NCBI GenBank assembly: GCA_025558095.1
Contig: JAIVFI010000013.1
Span: 248,001 to 312,000, forward strand
Length of the DNA: 64,000 bases
Origin: Hyaloraphidium curvatum
Taxonomy: Eukaryota; Monoblepharomycota; Hyaloraphidiomycetes; Hyaloraphidiales; Hyaloraphidiaceae
Direction of reading: 5' to 3'
The position numbers were made by a program, and so were the translations under genes. Shown here one piece after another: positions 36,006 through 46,880 of this stretch. The notes beneath the pieces are model-generated. The model worked only from the letters and a program-made list of their open reading frames with translations, made no database searches and was not told the DNA's origin. The first letter of the stretch is position 1; each line of letters starts with the position of its first letter.

Positions 36006-37345
36006 TTACTTAGATAGGACAAGGTCCAGAATCGTATCGGAATGGCCCTGCATGGTGGACTCGCATTGACCCGTCCGAGAATCCCAGGTTCGGATTGTTC
36101 GATCTGCGGATGCCGTCGTGACGAGTGGTGTTGCAGGGTGGAAACGGAGCCGTGTTATTGCGTCCTGCGACAGGAAACGAATGAGGCACTCTTCGGAGCA
36201 ATGCGCTTTCACAAACACCTCGTGCTGGCACGTTTTCCGGAGTCGGAACGTTGCCAAATCCCAGAGCATCAGCTTCCCGTCCGTCCCCGCCGTTGCAGCC
36301 AGTCCCATGACGGGGGAGAAGCCGACGGCCTCGACAGACTCTGTGTGCCCTTCGAACGATGCTAACAGCCTTCCCGTGCCGAGGTGCGTCAAGATTGCGC
36401 GCCCGTCGGAGCTGCCGGTCAGCAGGAGCGTGTTGTCCGAGTTCACAGCCATGCAGGTCACGCCCTCCTGGTGCCACCGCTGGTCTTGTGCCGTGAGCTT
36501 TCGGACCGGTTGAGCAGTTTTGGGGTCCCATACGATGCACTCTCCGTCCTCCGATCCAGACACAACGGTCTTGCCGTCGGGCGTGAACTGTCCGCACGTC
36601 ACCGGGGCCGCGTGGCCAGAGAAAACGTTCATCACCGTCCCGGAAGGGATCGCCCACATCCAGATGGTAAAGTCACTCGTGCCAGCAAGCAGCACGTTTC
36701 CTCGCGGATGCCAGTTGATCCACTGTCAAGGGGTAAGGCGATATACACTGAGGCAGACCGGCCGGCGTACCGTGATCTCAGTTCCCGCCTGCAGCGCCGT
36801 CACCTGCTTGCCGTCGCTCGTGGACCACACGAGCACCTTCCCGTCCATCCCGGCAGTTGCCACAAACTTGCCGTCGCAGTTGAACGCGACGTCAATCACC
36901 GAGTCCGAATGGCCTTCCAGCTGGAACAGGTCCTCCCCCGAATCGACCTTCCAGAGCCACGCCACGTCGTCCTCTCCGCCAGAACATGCCAGGTTCTCAT
37001 TTGTCGGGGAAAGGGCGACGGAAAACACCGAGCCCTTATGCCGGAAGAAGCCGCTACACGAGTCGTCCTGAGTCGGTTCAGCAGGTCCAGTCTCCTCCAT
37101 GCCGTCCGGGTCCTGCTCCTCAGCGTCGTCTACGACAGGAAAATGACCAGCCTCAGCACACCAGTCGCGAAGCAAACAGCAGGCAGCGCACCTTGCCCCT
37201 CGAGATCGCCCTCGTCTTCCACGTCGCCTCCGTCCATGTCCAAATCGTCCAAAGGTTCCTCGGCACCATCCTCTGCCGGTGCAATCACTTCAATAACGTC
37301 ATCCTCGCTCAGGTAGCCCTCTAGATCGCCGTCTTCGGCTGCCAT
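36006..37345 (-). CDS. AAMP: AAMP/Sqt1 WD40 protein
   Basis: WD40 protein of the AAMP/Sqt1 family; the yeast member is the dedicated chaperone of ribosomal protein uL16. Exons (minus): 37345-37192, 37129-36771, 36722-36219, 36164-36006; 391 aa. An acidic N-terminus (EDGDLEGYLSEDDVIEV) precedes about seven WD repeats: GGEDDVAWLWKV, GMDGKVLVWS, WINWHPRGNVLLAGTSD, GSEDGECIVWDP, GSSDGRAILTHLGTG, TDGKLMLWDL, ADRTIRTWDS. The 54-bp third intron is in frame and could be read through; splicing gives CQHE-DAITRLRF, closer to the family. It is divergent from ALG14 (66 bp between starts) and its stop is 125 bp from that of the DHHC gene. Confidence 0.9.
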
Positions 37346-37411
37346 GAGCGACGATTTATCTTGTTTATTGTTGTCTCAGCAGCCGCTCCAACTACCGCGC
37401 ATTCGGCCCCG

Positions 37412-38178
37412 ATGAGCTTTCAGGTCATCGGAGCAGCATGCATCGTCATCCTCCTCGTTATCGTCGCTCGGACTGCTTACGTGATCTACGATGTGAACCT
37501 TGTGGCCCGCCGGAAGAAGGCGCGGCCGCGATTGCCGCACGGGACGGGGGTCGCCACACTGGTCGTGCTCGGTTCCGGAGGACACACCACGGAGATCCTT
37601 CACCTGCTTGAAAAAGTGCCCGTCGATACCTATCGACCTAGGCACTATGTCGTTGCGTCGACGGACTCCATCAGCGCCACGAAGGCGGCTGGCTTCGAGG
37701 CGAGCCGGAACCCTGATGGACTCGACTTCGTCGTGCACCGTATCCCAAGGAGCAGAGAAGTCCGGCAGTCGTTTGTAACGTCGGTGTTCTCGACACTATG
37801 GGCAACGGTACATGCCGTTGGACTGGTGTGGCGGATCTTTCCGGACCTCGTGGGTCTCGCGAGGACGATCCCACCAATTGCTCCAGCTCCTATTTGCCAG
37901 ATTGTTTGCAACGGCCCGGGAACATGTGTTCCAATTGTAGCATCGGCGCTCTTGCTCAAGGCAAGTCAGTGCCTTCGTTCCACGGGGCCCTTGTTGACCA
38001 TACGCAGATCATTGGGATAAAGGACCCAGCAGTTGTCTACGTCGAATCGTTTGCCCGCGTTCGTTCGCTGTCGCTGACAGGCAAGATCCTATACCCGCTA
38101 GTCGATCGCTTCGTGGTTCTTTGGCCGGAACTTGCAGCGAGATACCCGAAGGCGAGCTACGTCGGCCGACTAGTGTGA
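37412..38178 (+). CDS. ALG14: UDP-GlcNAc transferase subunit ALG14
   Basis: ER membrane anchor that recruits the ALG13 catalytic partner for the second GlcNAc of the dolichol-linked oligosaccharide. Exons 37412-37960 and 38008-38178; 239 aa. N-terminal membrane helix VIGAACIVILLVIVARTAYV, then the glycosyltransferase-B donor-fold start VVLGSGGHTTEILHLL, CNGPGTCVPI, and the conserved YVESFARVRSLSLTGKILY, FVVLWPEL, YVGRLV at the C-terminus. The single intron uses a GC donor (GCAAGT). It belongs to the same N-glycosylation pathway as STT3. Confidence 0.94.
37961..38007 (+). other. GC-AG intron in ALG14
   Basis: 47-bp intron, donor GCAAGT (the best-known GC donor context), branch-like TTGAC, acceptor CGCAG. 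Needed to join ALLLK to IIGIKDPAVVYVES. Confidence 0.85.
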
Positions 38179-38210
38179 TCAGGGTATCATGGAATCGTAA
38201 TCCACATCGA

Positions 38211-38952
38211 CTAAAACGCCCGCGATTCGCCCCCCTTCCGGGACATCCTATACAGCTCGTTCATCAACGCAGTAGGGAACGGGGCCTCTGCCCTGTCCGG
38301 CGTAATGTACGTCACCTCTTTGACCAGGGACTCGGGCGTGTCCCGCTCGCCCTCTGAAAGCAAACGATGAACGCGTGACCTTTCCAGTCGAGCGACGGCA
38401 CGCACCAGGTTGATCCTTTAAGGGATTCATCCTCTCGGGGATCGGTATTTGCAGGCCCGAGAGGTGGCTTATCCGCATCCGCTCCTTCTGGCCCTTGGCA
38501 GCGTTGTAGCTCGTCTGAAAGAAGACGTGCGTCGGTTTGCTTCGCGAAAGATCGTCAATACCTTGCGACAAACCGGTTCGAGACGCGAAGGCTCACTTGA
38601 ACCTGGGATCAACAAGGAGGACTTCCTCGCATCGCAAGGGCCTCTCCTCCGTGACCACCCCTCCGGTCTTGCCGTCCTTGTACCCCGGTCTCGGTCCGAC
38701 TGATCGCGTCTGCGTCCGAATGCCCTCCACCACCAGCAGATTGCGATCCTTGATGACGTCCTTCACGACCCCTTGCTTCCCTCTGTCCACGCCAATGATG
38801 ACCTCGACCTAGTGACCGTGAGACTCCGCCGCCTTCAATGATGGAGCAAACATTCAAACCTTGTCTCCAACGAAAACTTTCCACTCCTTTATGAGCCGAT
38901 CCGGGTGTAGAGGTCGGCGCGTGCGAAACCTGGCGCCGATTCCGTTCAGCAT
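38211..38952 (-). CDS. MRPL24: mitochondrial large-subunit ribosomal protein uL24m
   Basis: KOW-domain protein of the mitoribosome large subunit. Exons (minus): 38952-38860, 38808-38597, 38539-38406, 38353-38211; 193 aa. The KOW motif is VEVIIGVDRGKQGVVKDVIK, followed by RNLLVVEGIRTQTRSVG, EERPLRCEEVLLVDP and, after an intron, NKPTHVFFQ ... GLQIPIPE, a match to the mitochondrial rather than bacterial form. The C-terminal extension ERDTPESLVKEVTYI is typical of mitochondrial members. The first exon is basic (GARFRTRRPLHP), suitable for import. It is divergent with mL54. Confidence 0.9.
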
Positions 38953-39205
38953 CGCGGCCACGAAGAGGATGCGAGAGACACCAACGCCCTCTCCACTTTG
39001 TCCCTGAAAGCGTACATCTTGGAACTCTGTCCCATCGCGAAAATGGCTTCCACACGCCAGCAAGTATGTCAGATAGCGCCGGAGCTTTTGAGCTGGTGGG
39101 GAACGTCTCTTTGGCCCGCGGCTTGGCGCACACGCGGAGTGGTTGACAGTTGTTGACGCGGTCACGGCGTCGCAATAACAACACGTCTCCGACGGCCCGC
39201 AAACC
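38953..39205. promoter_or_regulatory. shared promoter region of uL24m and mL54
   Basis: 253 bp between two head-to-head start codons, both for mitoribosomal large-subunit proteins. No specific binding site identified. Confidence 0.55.
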
Positions 39206-39734
39206 ATGCTCCTGCGAATAGGCCAGCTTTCACGTGCACATCGATGTGTTGAACAGCTCTCCCGACGAATCGGGTCCACGCCTAGTGCGATTGGGGGATG
39301 CTCCCTTCTGCAGGCGCGTTTCGCATCGGGGAAGGCGGCTGCGAAAGCAGAGGCTTCGAAGAAGCTCGAGACCGCCCCCGAGCCCTCCAGAACATATTCT
39401 GCCGACGCTCTAGCAGGGGGAGCCAATGGTAGATGGGCGATGCTGGCGAATGGGTCAATTGTCTTGACATCCTTCCCGCACAGTGTCCTCGGAACCACGG
39501 GAACCGATTCCCCAATCTAGCGTCCCGAAAGGGAAGGTTCTTTCTGGGTTGAACATTTTGGCCAACGGCCAGGATCCTGTGGCCATGGCAGATGAGGACT
39601 ATCCGCCTTGGGTCTGGAAGTTGACGGAACCGAAGCAGCGGACGTTCAAACCGGAGGACCGCTTCTCGAAAGTTTACTTCAAGGTGGAGAGGAAGAAACG
39701 GCAGCTCGCATGGAACAGCGCGAAGGCGAAGTGA
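39206..39734 (+). CDS. MRPL54: mitochondrial ribosomal protein mL54 (yeast MRPL37)
   Basis: Small mitochondrion-specific large-subunit protein. Exons 39206-39428 and 39484-39734; 157 aa. N-terminal presequence MLLRIGQLSRAHRC ... LLQARFASG has the arginine/serine composition and RFAS-type cleavage context of an import signal. The mature part has GKVLSGLNILANGQDPVAM, DEDYPPWVWKLTEPK and a basic C-terminus RKKRQLAWNSAKAK, as in the family. The second half is preceded by a 55-bp intron with a TCTTGAC branch site. The stop is 88 bp from the convergent LIM-RhoGAP stop. Confidence 0.9.
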
Positions 39735-39822
39735 GGTCGGTTGGGGGGCTGGCGCCAATACATCGACCACGTGCTCTTCTTCGGCGTCGGAGGCCGATTC
39801 CTGTACGATGGCCAAATACAAC

Positions 39823-42800
39823 TCATCCAGCGGCGCGCTCAACATTCAACGCCATCCTCTGCCATACGTCGCTGTTCCCCATGACAGCATCTCCGCCAGC
39901 ATCACCGCCTATGACCTCTGTCGAGTTGGAATCGAGCTTCTTCTCGAACTCGCGCGGCACCTGTGGCGATTAATGCGTGAGCGCTGTTTATGCGAATGGA
40001 AGGCATAACCTACCAGGACAAACTCGTCCAAATGGTCCATGAGCGTCCTCACGACGGAGATGGCCATGAACGTGTCCTCCGCCACGGAAGCAGCATCCTT
40101 GCCCTTGCCAGCCTCCTTGGGCCGCGCATACAGGATGCAGGGAGCAACCACCGTTGCGAGGTTATCAATGTCCATCTTGTTGCCGGTGCCTCCGCCTCCG
40201 TCAGCATGCTCGGCAACAAAGCGCAGAAAGAGAAGTACAACTTCCAAGACTTCCCTATTCCCCTTCGGCAAAAGGCAAAATGCGTAATGAAGGGCCTTTT
40301 TTCTCGAGGGTTCGTCGGGCAGCTCTGCGGGCGGAACGGATCAGTCGTCCTTCTCTGCCATCGCACACCGAACCACAAACTTTGGGTGCTGACGAAGACC
40401 TTGAAAAGGTCGAAAGTCAACAGGGGATCAGGCATGTCGCGCAGGAAACGCCGCAGCAATGCGGAAAGCTGGATGACGTTCTCGCGCAGCAAAGGACCCA
40501 TGTTGTCCCCGTCCTTGTCCAAGTCATCGGCGACCGCCTTCAGCCGCTTTATGTTGCCATTCTTCCTAAAGATGCCCTCGACGCGAAGATCTGACGTGGG
40601 AGCGGATGATCAAGGCGTGCGACGATGGACGATAGTTCGTGAGAACCACCTTGCGTGCGCATCACGCGGAGACACGTATCGAGGAAGAGCGGAATGTGCA
40701 CCGATCCGGGCCCCGGATTGAGGTCCGACTGAACGCCATGCGCGTTGATGAGTTCCTGGAGCGGGACACCAAAGGTGCCCTTAGACTTTCCCTTCCGATC
40801 GGCAGCTTTGAACGAGCTGACGATCTTGTCCCATATGGTGTTCCGTTTGGACTCCACAATGTCCAGCAGTTGTTCCAAGGAAATGAAGCTCTCCAAATAG
40901 CGGTGGAGGGCAGGAACGATGGCGCTTTTTAGGGAAACAACGTCCAGCGGAGACAGCTCCGAGAGAAAGCGCTGCCCGCCCAAAACCTGAATCATCGGCT
41001 TTGAATACGGGGGGGGCACGACCGCCGGCGAAGGGAAGGAGTCCGAAGACGCGAGGCCGGCGCGGTTGGCGTCGGCCGCCGGGCCTTCGTCGTCCGAAAG
41101 TTCCTGGTCCCCGGGATCGGCGCCTTCCACTGTAAGGGTCATGGAATCGAACTGCGCGACCAATGCAGTCGAGCTCGCCCGGCCCCGTTCGACGTCAAGG
41201 CCCGGCGAACGTGTCCGAGACCCAGGCGCGGCTAGCGAGGTGCTTCCGGTGGGCCGATGCGATCGAGCGAGGGGCTCGGGCTCGACCTCCGACATTGTGT
41301 CGACGCCCGAGACCGATCTGCTTCTCCGCGAGCCTTTGGCGACCGCCGCGTCCGCCGGGCTCAAGCTTGTGGGAGTTAACCTTCCCCCAGATTCAGAAGC
41401 GGCTGTGGCTGGGCTTGAGCTTTGCGAGCGCGGCAAGCACGGCAGCAACGAACCTCGCTCGTTCAGCATGCTGCAGAGCCTCGTCAGCCCCAAGCGAAGC
41501 AAGAAAACGTACTGATTCAACTGCGAGACAGCTGGAGGGCGTAACGGCATCATCAGCTTCCATCGAGCATGCAATGCTACGTAGTCAGGCCAACCTTCGA
41601 AACCGAGTGTCACACCAACCCTGCCCCGCGAACAGTTCTCGCAATACACCCGGCGCGTCGACGATTCAAGGTACGCTGTCCGATACGTTGACGTCTGGCT
41701 GTCACCGCAGGATGCGCAAGAGAAGCAACGTCCATGCCACCTAAGCGGCCCCAGCTTTATACAATCCTCTTCCACCGGCAGTTGGCAAACGGCACAAGAC
41801 TCCGTTTTCAAGTCCGAGACGGGGAAACTTGCCGGCAACCGAACCCTTGAAGGATCCGACGGCGAAGACGGGCGCGAAGGAAGAGAGGGAGCAGTTGCCG
41901 TCTCGAGGACATCCAAGAAATGGTCAAGACCCGTGCTTGTGCTAGCCAGTCGATCCTAGTGCGAGCAGGTGAGACGAGCAGCGCAAACACTTCGTCCTAC
42001 TCACGAGCTTGATTGCTCCACGCAGCCCTGCCGTGATAATGTACTTCAGTAGCCGCGCGAGCTCTGTGACGACGGCCCTGGACGCCTGCGAGGTCTCCGC
42101 AGCGGGAGAGGATAGGTGTGTGAATAGGGCGACGACCTGCTTCGCAAGATCCTTCGGCTCCTTGTTCGTCTGCAGGACTTTCCGATCCCCAAACGCGGCC
42201 AGCTTGGCGTCGATCGCATCAATCCCGCTGAAGAGCGCGTCGACGTGGTTCAAGAAACGCGCCGCCTGGCTGAGGCATTCGTTTGGGTTGTTGTTGGCAG
42301 CCAGCTGCAGCGTCTGAGAAATGCAATCGGCCGCGCTCTCCTCGAACGAAGCAAGAACCGAGATGATGCGGCTTGTGCGGTGCTCCATAGCCTTTTGCTG
42401 CTCTGCAAGTAGATCTGGAGGCACAGGTGTCACTTAGCGAGCCACGGACCCAAAACTTCCGAAGGAACATACCCTCAGAGGCCGGTTGCTCCGACTCGGA
42501 GATGGGGATCCCTTTGGGAACAAGGCGTGCGCTCCACGACTGTTTCGAAACGGGCTGTCAGGACGTCTCCGACGCGAGATGACAAAGCCACTCGCCTGGT
42601 ATATCGTGTAGCAGTTCAAGTGCCAGTGCTCCACAGCGCCTTCGTTCCGGTTGACCTCGATGAACCGCCGGAGAACCGCCGTGTGGCAGCTGCCGCACTT
42701 GGCAGCAAACAGGAGGCTGTAATGAAACTGGCAGTAAATGTTGCCGTTCCGCTCGTAGATGGCGTCATCCTTGCTGAAGACCTTGGGACACAGAGAGCAC

Positions 42801-43196
42801 TGGAAGTGCGACTCGTGCCATTTGCGCCCGAACGCGCTTATGAACGGGCCACGGAGCGCCTGTCCGCACTTGGCGCAAAGCAAATCCAATCTCCGAAAGT
42901 AGTCCGTCTCGCAAAGAGGCCTCGGCGTGCCGTCGGGTCCTTTGGACGGGAAGAACTTGTGGGCAACCTCGACGTTGCAGTCCTGCAGCGTGCCGCTAAG
43001 CCAAGAACGACGAGCCACACGGGGGCGGACGAACCAAGCACCGAAAGCAGTTGACGTGGTGGTGCCCGTCCAGAGCCCGCACGACCTGGCCGCGCAACGG
43101 AGCACCGCAGGTGCTGCACAGGCGGACCTCCTTCGACGTAACCGTCGCGGGAGGGCCCGCCGCGCTTCGCGGCTCTGGGCTCGGGGTTGTAGCCAT
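39823..43196 (-). CDS. three-LIM RhoGAP (fungal LRG1/Rga type)
   Basis: GTPase-activating protein for Rho/Cdc42. Exons (minus): 43196-43035, 42982-42596, 42539-42473, 42414-42005, 41955-40650, 40590-40381, 40324-40014, 39960-39823; 996 aa. LIM1 begins CSTCGAPLRGQVVRALDG, LIM2 CAKCGQALRGPFISAF ... CSLCPKVF, then CGSCHTAVLRRF ... HLNCYTIYQSWS. A helical block (LLAEQQKAMEHR ...) is followed by LIM3 (CAVCQLPVEEDCIKLGPLRW) and a serine-rich linker. The C-terminal RhoGAP domain has the arginine finger in VEGIFRKNGNIKRL and LLRRFLRDMPDPLL. LIM-LIM-LIM-RhoGAP order is typical of fungi. One intron (42540-42595) uses GC. An in-frame intron after LIM3 (~41640-41550) is possible. Confidence 0.9.
42540..42595 (-). 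other. GC-AG intron in LIM-RhoGAP
   Basis: 56-bp intron, donor GCGAGT, branch-like CCTGAC, acceptor AACAG. Removes a basic non-LIM insertion and joins CYTIYQ to SWSARLVP in frame. Confidence 0.75.
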
Positions 43197-43285
43197 TGGC
43201 CCAGACCAAGCAGGCTCGGACTATCGCATTGGCCTTCGCGTGAAAGCGGTGGGGGGACAGTGTTGCACGCGTACACAGCGACCGA

Positions 43286-45149
43286 TCATGTGCGATCGAG
43301 ACCAAGTTTCCGGCGCCTCCGCAACGCTGCCTTGTGGCGCTTCTTGTAGTCCAGTGTGAGCTCATGACGCGTCTCTTCCCACTTGCGGACGATTTCCTCC
43401 CTGGATACGTCGATCACTCGCTGCTCGCTTCGCAGAAGCCAAACATACTCACATGGACTCCTGGCGGCGGAAGAGGGGCGCGTCTGGCGGGAGCTCCGGG
43501 AGGAAGCGCCGGAAGTCCAGCTCCGGGTTGCCGACGTGAAGGAAGAACATGCGTTGGGGCCGAGTTCCGAACCCCGCGGCCACGGCCTCGTTCTCCTCCT
43601 CGATCGCGCTGATCGACGGTTTCGGGGGCTGAACAGCGGCTTCGGCGGGTGCTTCGGTCACGTCCACTGCTGCATCCCGACCTTCCGTTCTTTCCTCCTC
43701 GAGTCCGAGGGCTCTTGTCAGGCTGAACTTTGTCCTCGCTTGCGCAGGACCTCCAAAGAGCGATGAAACGGGGCCAGGTTCCCGGGACGGATTGGAGGCA
43801 GTTGGCGCGTTGAAGATGAGAGCGCGCAAATCCGTGTTGACTTTGTAGTCGACTTGGTCATCCAACGGCGGCGGCGAGGAACGTCCGGGGTTGGAAGAAT
43901 GCGAGTGCGATGAATCAGAGTCCGAATCCATGTTCGCGACAGCAGTGGCATCCGCGTTGCTCTCCCCTGCTGCAAAACCCTGCGATGCTGTGCCTTCGCT
44001 TTGGTCTGCACCATCGCTCTCGGCAGGCTCGCCCTCTGAGTCCCGAGCATCGCCCTGGTTCGTTCCTCGGGCAGAACTCCCCTCAAAGTCGCCGCGATTG
44101 CCGAGATCCAAGTCCTCGATACTGCCTGTGTCCGTTTCTTCTTCTCGAAATGGCGATCCCGGTATTGTAACGGAGCCAGAATGCTCCCCCTCGTCGTCGA
44201 GGAAGCTGACAACACCAGCAGTACTTTCGACTGCAGAATCGTTCACCTCCTCGAGTAAGTTGGAAAGCAACGCGAGTGATTTCCGCTTCTCCTCCGCCAA
44301 TTGCTTCGAAATGGAATCCAAAGTGATCTGCTTTGCGGCCCTTGCCGCCTCCACGTCGTGGGGCGACTCTGGCGTTCGTTTCCGTTTCCGAATGCCAGCG
44401 TCGCCAGCCGTGAGCTCCATTGGAGAGTCCTTCGTTTCGTGTTCGGGCAGCTCAAAATGCTTCGTTTTCAGCAGCTGTGCAGGTCGGCCTTGCTCCGTCG
44501 TCCGGCCTCCATCTGCGTCGCCTCCGCCACGTCCCTCAAGCGCACCGCCCGACGGCCACGTCAGATCCCGCACCGACTTGCCAGCCACATCAATGCGGGA
44601 GCTGAATTTGGTCAAGCTGCTCTTGAACCGCGACGTGTCCACCTCGTAAACCTTGCGTGTGACGGGATCGCGCAGCTTGACGGTGGCGAGGATCGCCCGA
44701 TCGTATCTGGTTCTTGACCAACCGGGCCGCATGGCAGCTTCCGAATCGGCGACGAGCCGCATGTCCTCGGCCAGGGCCACGAGTTGCTTCTTTCTTCGCC
44801 GCCGAACACGCTTTGGTACGCTCGGCTGGGTTGCGGCAGCGGCCGGTTTCCGCGCCGCCTCCCGCTCCTTCTCCAATCTGTCCAGCCGTGACGGTTTCGC
44901 CTCCTCGATCTTTAGCTGCATGCCCGCCCATTTCGTTCCGTTGTAGACGCTGACGCATCTTCGGAAGCTCGAGTCCGTCCCGGTCAGGGTCAGATGGGCG
45001 AACCCCCTGGCCCGCCCCATCCCGTCCACCGCCGCAGGAATCTCGACATCGGAAACGGTCCCAAAGGCTTGGAAGCGCTGCTTAAGCTGAGCCTCCGTCA
45101 CCGGAGAAGTCAGCCCGCCGATGTAGAGCCGGCGGGTCGTCTCGGCCAT
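43286..45149 (-). CDS. NOL8: nucleolar RRM protein NOL8
   Basis: Nucleolar RNA-binding protein of 60S biogenesis. Exons (minus) 45149-43453 and 43400-43286; 603 aa. One N-terminal RRM: RLYIGGL (RNP2), FQAFGTVSDVEIP, RGFAHLTL (RNP1), then YNGTKWAGMQLKIEEAKPS and LDRLEKEREAARK, a sequence order specific to NOL8. The middle is acidic/serine-rich and low complexity. The C-terminus contains FFLHVGNPELDFRRFLPELP and, after a 52-bp intron, MEEIVRKWEETRHELTLDYK and KKRHKAALRRRRK. Without the intron the frame stops at 43449. Its stop lies 89 bp upstream of the LIM-RhoGAP start on the same strand. Confidence 0.85.
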
Positions 45150-45214
45150 GTTTGTTTTGACAGGTGATCGACGCCGCCGGCGGTGGTCGAGGGAGCTGGA
45201 ACGCGTGTTCGCGT

Positions 45215-46798
45215 ATGGCCGTGGTTTTCGCCGGAGACCCACTCGACGAGTACCTGACGGCTGCAAATGGTGACGATGGGCCCCCGGACGCGATCGAGGA
45301 GTCTTTCGTCGGATCCGGAGGACGAAGTGCGGGCTTCGCACCGGGCAGCGAAACCGCGATCCCGACCCGTGAGAAGCTCCCTCTGGAGATCATGGCGGTC
45401 ATCGAGGAGCATCTCGAGAAGCTAATGAGCACGAGACTTGCTGTCGATGGACCTGTCGGCCGATCGTATCCGAAGAATCGCGGGGTGCGCGGGCTCCTGG
45501 CTTCACGCTCGAATCTTTCCTATGCTCCCGCGCTTCTCGGCGCGGCCGGTGCCGCTTCTGTCGCTCTGGCTATGTTTGCACGAAGAATTTCCGTTCTGGG
45601 CCTGGTTTCGAGGGCCGCGCTTGGGGCAGTGGCCTCTGCGGGCGTGTTCTGGTACCGAAGTTACGGCGATCGCGGGATGCGAGCGAGGAGCAGCATTGGA
45701 AGCTACCTCCGCGCTGTCGAGTACTTTGACTCTGCCATATCCGGAGGCGTTGCTCGTTTGAGGAGGCTCGAGCGCATGCTCGCTACCCTCGCGCAAACAG
45801 GGCCCGCGGACGACGCAGCGCCATTTTTCCTTGACGCCCCGACGAAGTGGCTGGTCGGTAACATGCCCGCAGCGGCGGAAACTCTCGGCAAGTTGCTGCT
45901 GCGGACTTCGATGTCAGCTACCGATGCCTCGGACGGTGCGTCCCCGCTCCATCCACGGAGGGGTGCGACAGACCTCGAAATCGCGGACGATCATGCGGTT
46001 CTGTGCAGGCAGCTGCACCTCACCGTGCTCCGGGACCTGGCCACGGCGTTGGAGCGTGCTTCGCCCGGGACGGCCGATAGTCTGGTTTCCGACGTTGCCC
46101 CGGCGTTCGAGGCCGCGGGGACGAAGCTTCGGTATATGGCCGACGAATTTTCTCGGACGTTGGACGCAGCGTGCTCCATCGATGTGGGTTCTCCGCCGGC
46201 CACGGATGGGCAGGAATCCGACGACGATCCGGGGATCGGCAGGAACGCCTCCCCGCAGTTCGCATCACCATCCCGGCACCGCCTGCACGGCGCCATCGCC
46301 GGTGCCGACCGCGCCCTCTCCTCCCTCCGCGACGGCCTCCTCGCCGTCTCGCACGCCGTCCCCGGCGGCCCGTCCGCGGATCCGGCGCCGCTGGCGGACA
46401 AGCTGGCCGCCGACGCAGCGGTGTTGCGCGACTGCGTGGGTTCGGTGGTGCGGCTCCTCTCGCCTGCCGGACAGCCGGATGCGGATGCACGCGGTCAGCG
46501 GACGGCGGCTTCGGAGGATGTCGCCGACGCCGGGCAGGCCGAGCCGATCGCGCCCATGAGGCTCGATTTCCGCGACGAGCTCTCGGCCGCCGGCGCGGTC
46601 TTCGAGGACTCGCCATCCGCGGGCTCCGCCGATTCGGCACCGGACCGCCCCCGCCTGACCCGCGCGGAGCGGATCGTGCAGCAGCGGCTGCAGCGCGAGG
46701 AGGAAGCCCGCAGGCGGGAGGCGCGCGAGCAGGCGGACCAGCTCCTGCGGGAGCTCAAGGGGGTGCTGGCGCTCCAGGGCGAAAGGGTGCCGCAGTAG
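45215..46798 (+). CDS. vezatin-like membrane protein
   Basis: Single-exon gene, 527 aa from ATG 45215. N-terminal FAGDPLDEYL resembles the start of vezatin; two hydrophobic stretches around residues 110-150 (YAPALLGAAGAASVALAM, LGLVSRAALGAVASAGVFWY) could form a membrane hairpin. A long helical region follows with LRAVEYFDSAISGGVARL. The C-terminal QREEEARRREAREQADQLLR then ELKGVLAL closely resembles the vezatin helix ending in LQELKSVLG. Vezatins link adhesion or peroxisome membranes to myosin; the fungal relative class includes Inp2. The assignment rests on end motifs and layout only. It is head-to-head with NOL8, 65 bp between starts. Confidence 0.6.
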   Translation: MAVVFAGDPLDEYLTAANGDDGPPDAIEESFVGSGGRSAGFAPGSETAIPTREKLPLEIMAVIEEHLEKLMSTRLAVDGPVGRSYPKNRGVRGLLASRSNLSYAPALLGAAGAASVALAMFARRISVLGLVSRAALGAVASAGVFWYRSYGDRGMRARSSIGSYLRAVEYFDSAISGGVARLRRLERMLATLAQTGPADDAAPFFLDAPTKWLVGNMPAAAETLGKLLLRTSMSATDASDGASPLHPRRGATDLEIADDHAVLCRQLHLTVLRDLATALERASPGTADSLVSDVAPAFEAAGTKLRYMADEFSRTLDAACSIDVGSPPATDGQESDDDPGIGRNASPQFASPSRHRLHGAIAGADRALSSLRDGLLAVSHAVPGGPSADPAPLADKLAADAAVLRDCVGSVVRLLSPAGQPDADARGQRTAASEDVADAGQAEPIAPMRLDFRDELSAAGAVFEDSPSAGSADSAPDRPRLTRAERIVQQRLQREEEARRREAREQADQLLRELKGVLALQGERVPQ

Positions 46799-46880
46799 CA
46801 TTCCTCCGCTGTACATCGTTCCTCCGGGTATCCAAGGGGAAAGGGAATAATCAACGTCCGCAATCGCGCCCCAACCCAAG

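Noticed and set aside
39735-39845. Acidic minus-strand frame just past the RhoGAP stop (DELYLAIVQESASDAEEE)
   Set aside because: A stop lies directly before it in that frame and no splice pair connects it to the RhoGAP exons; it then runs antisense into mL54.
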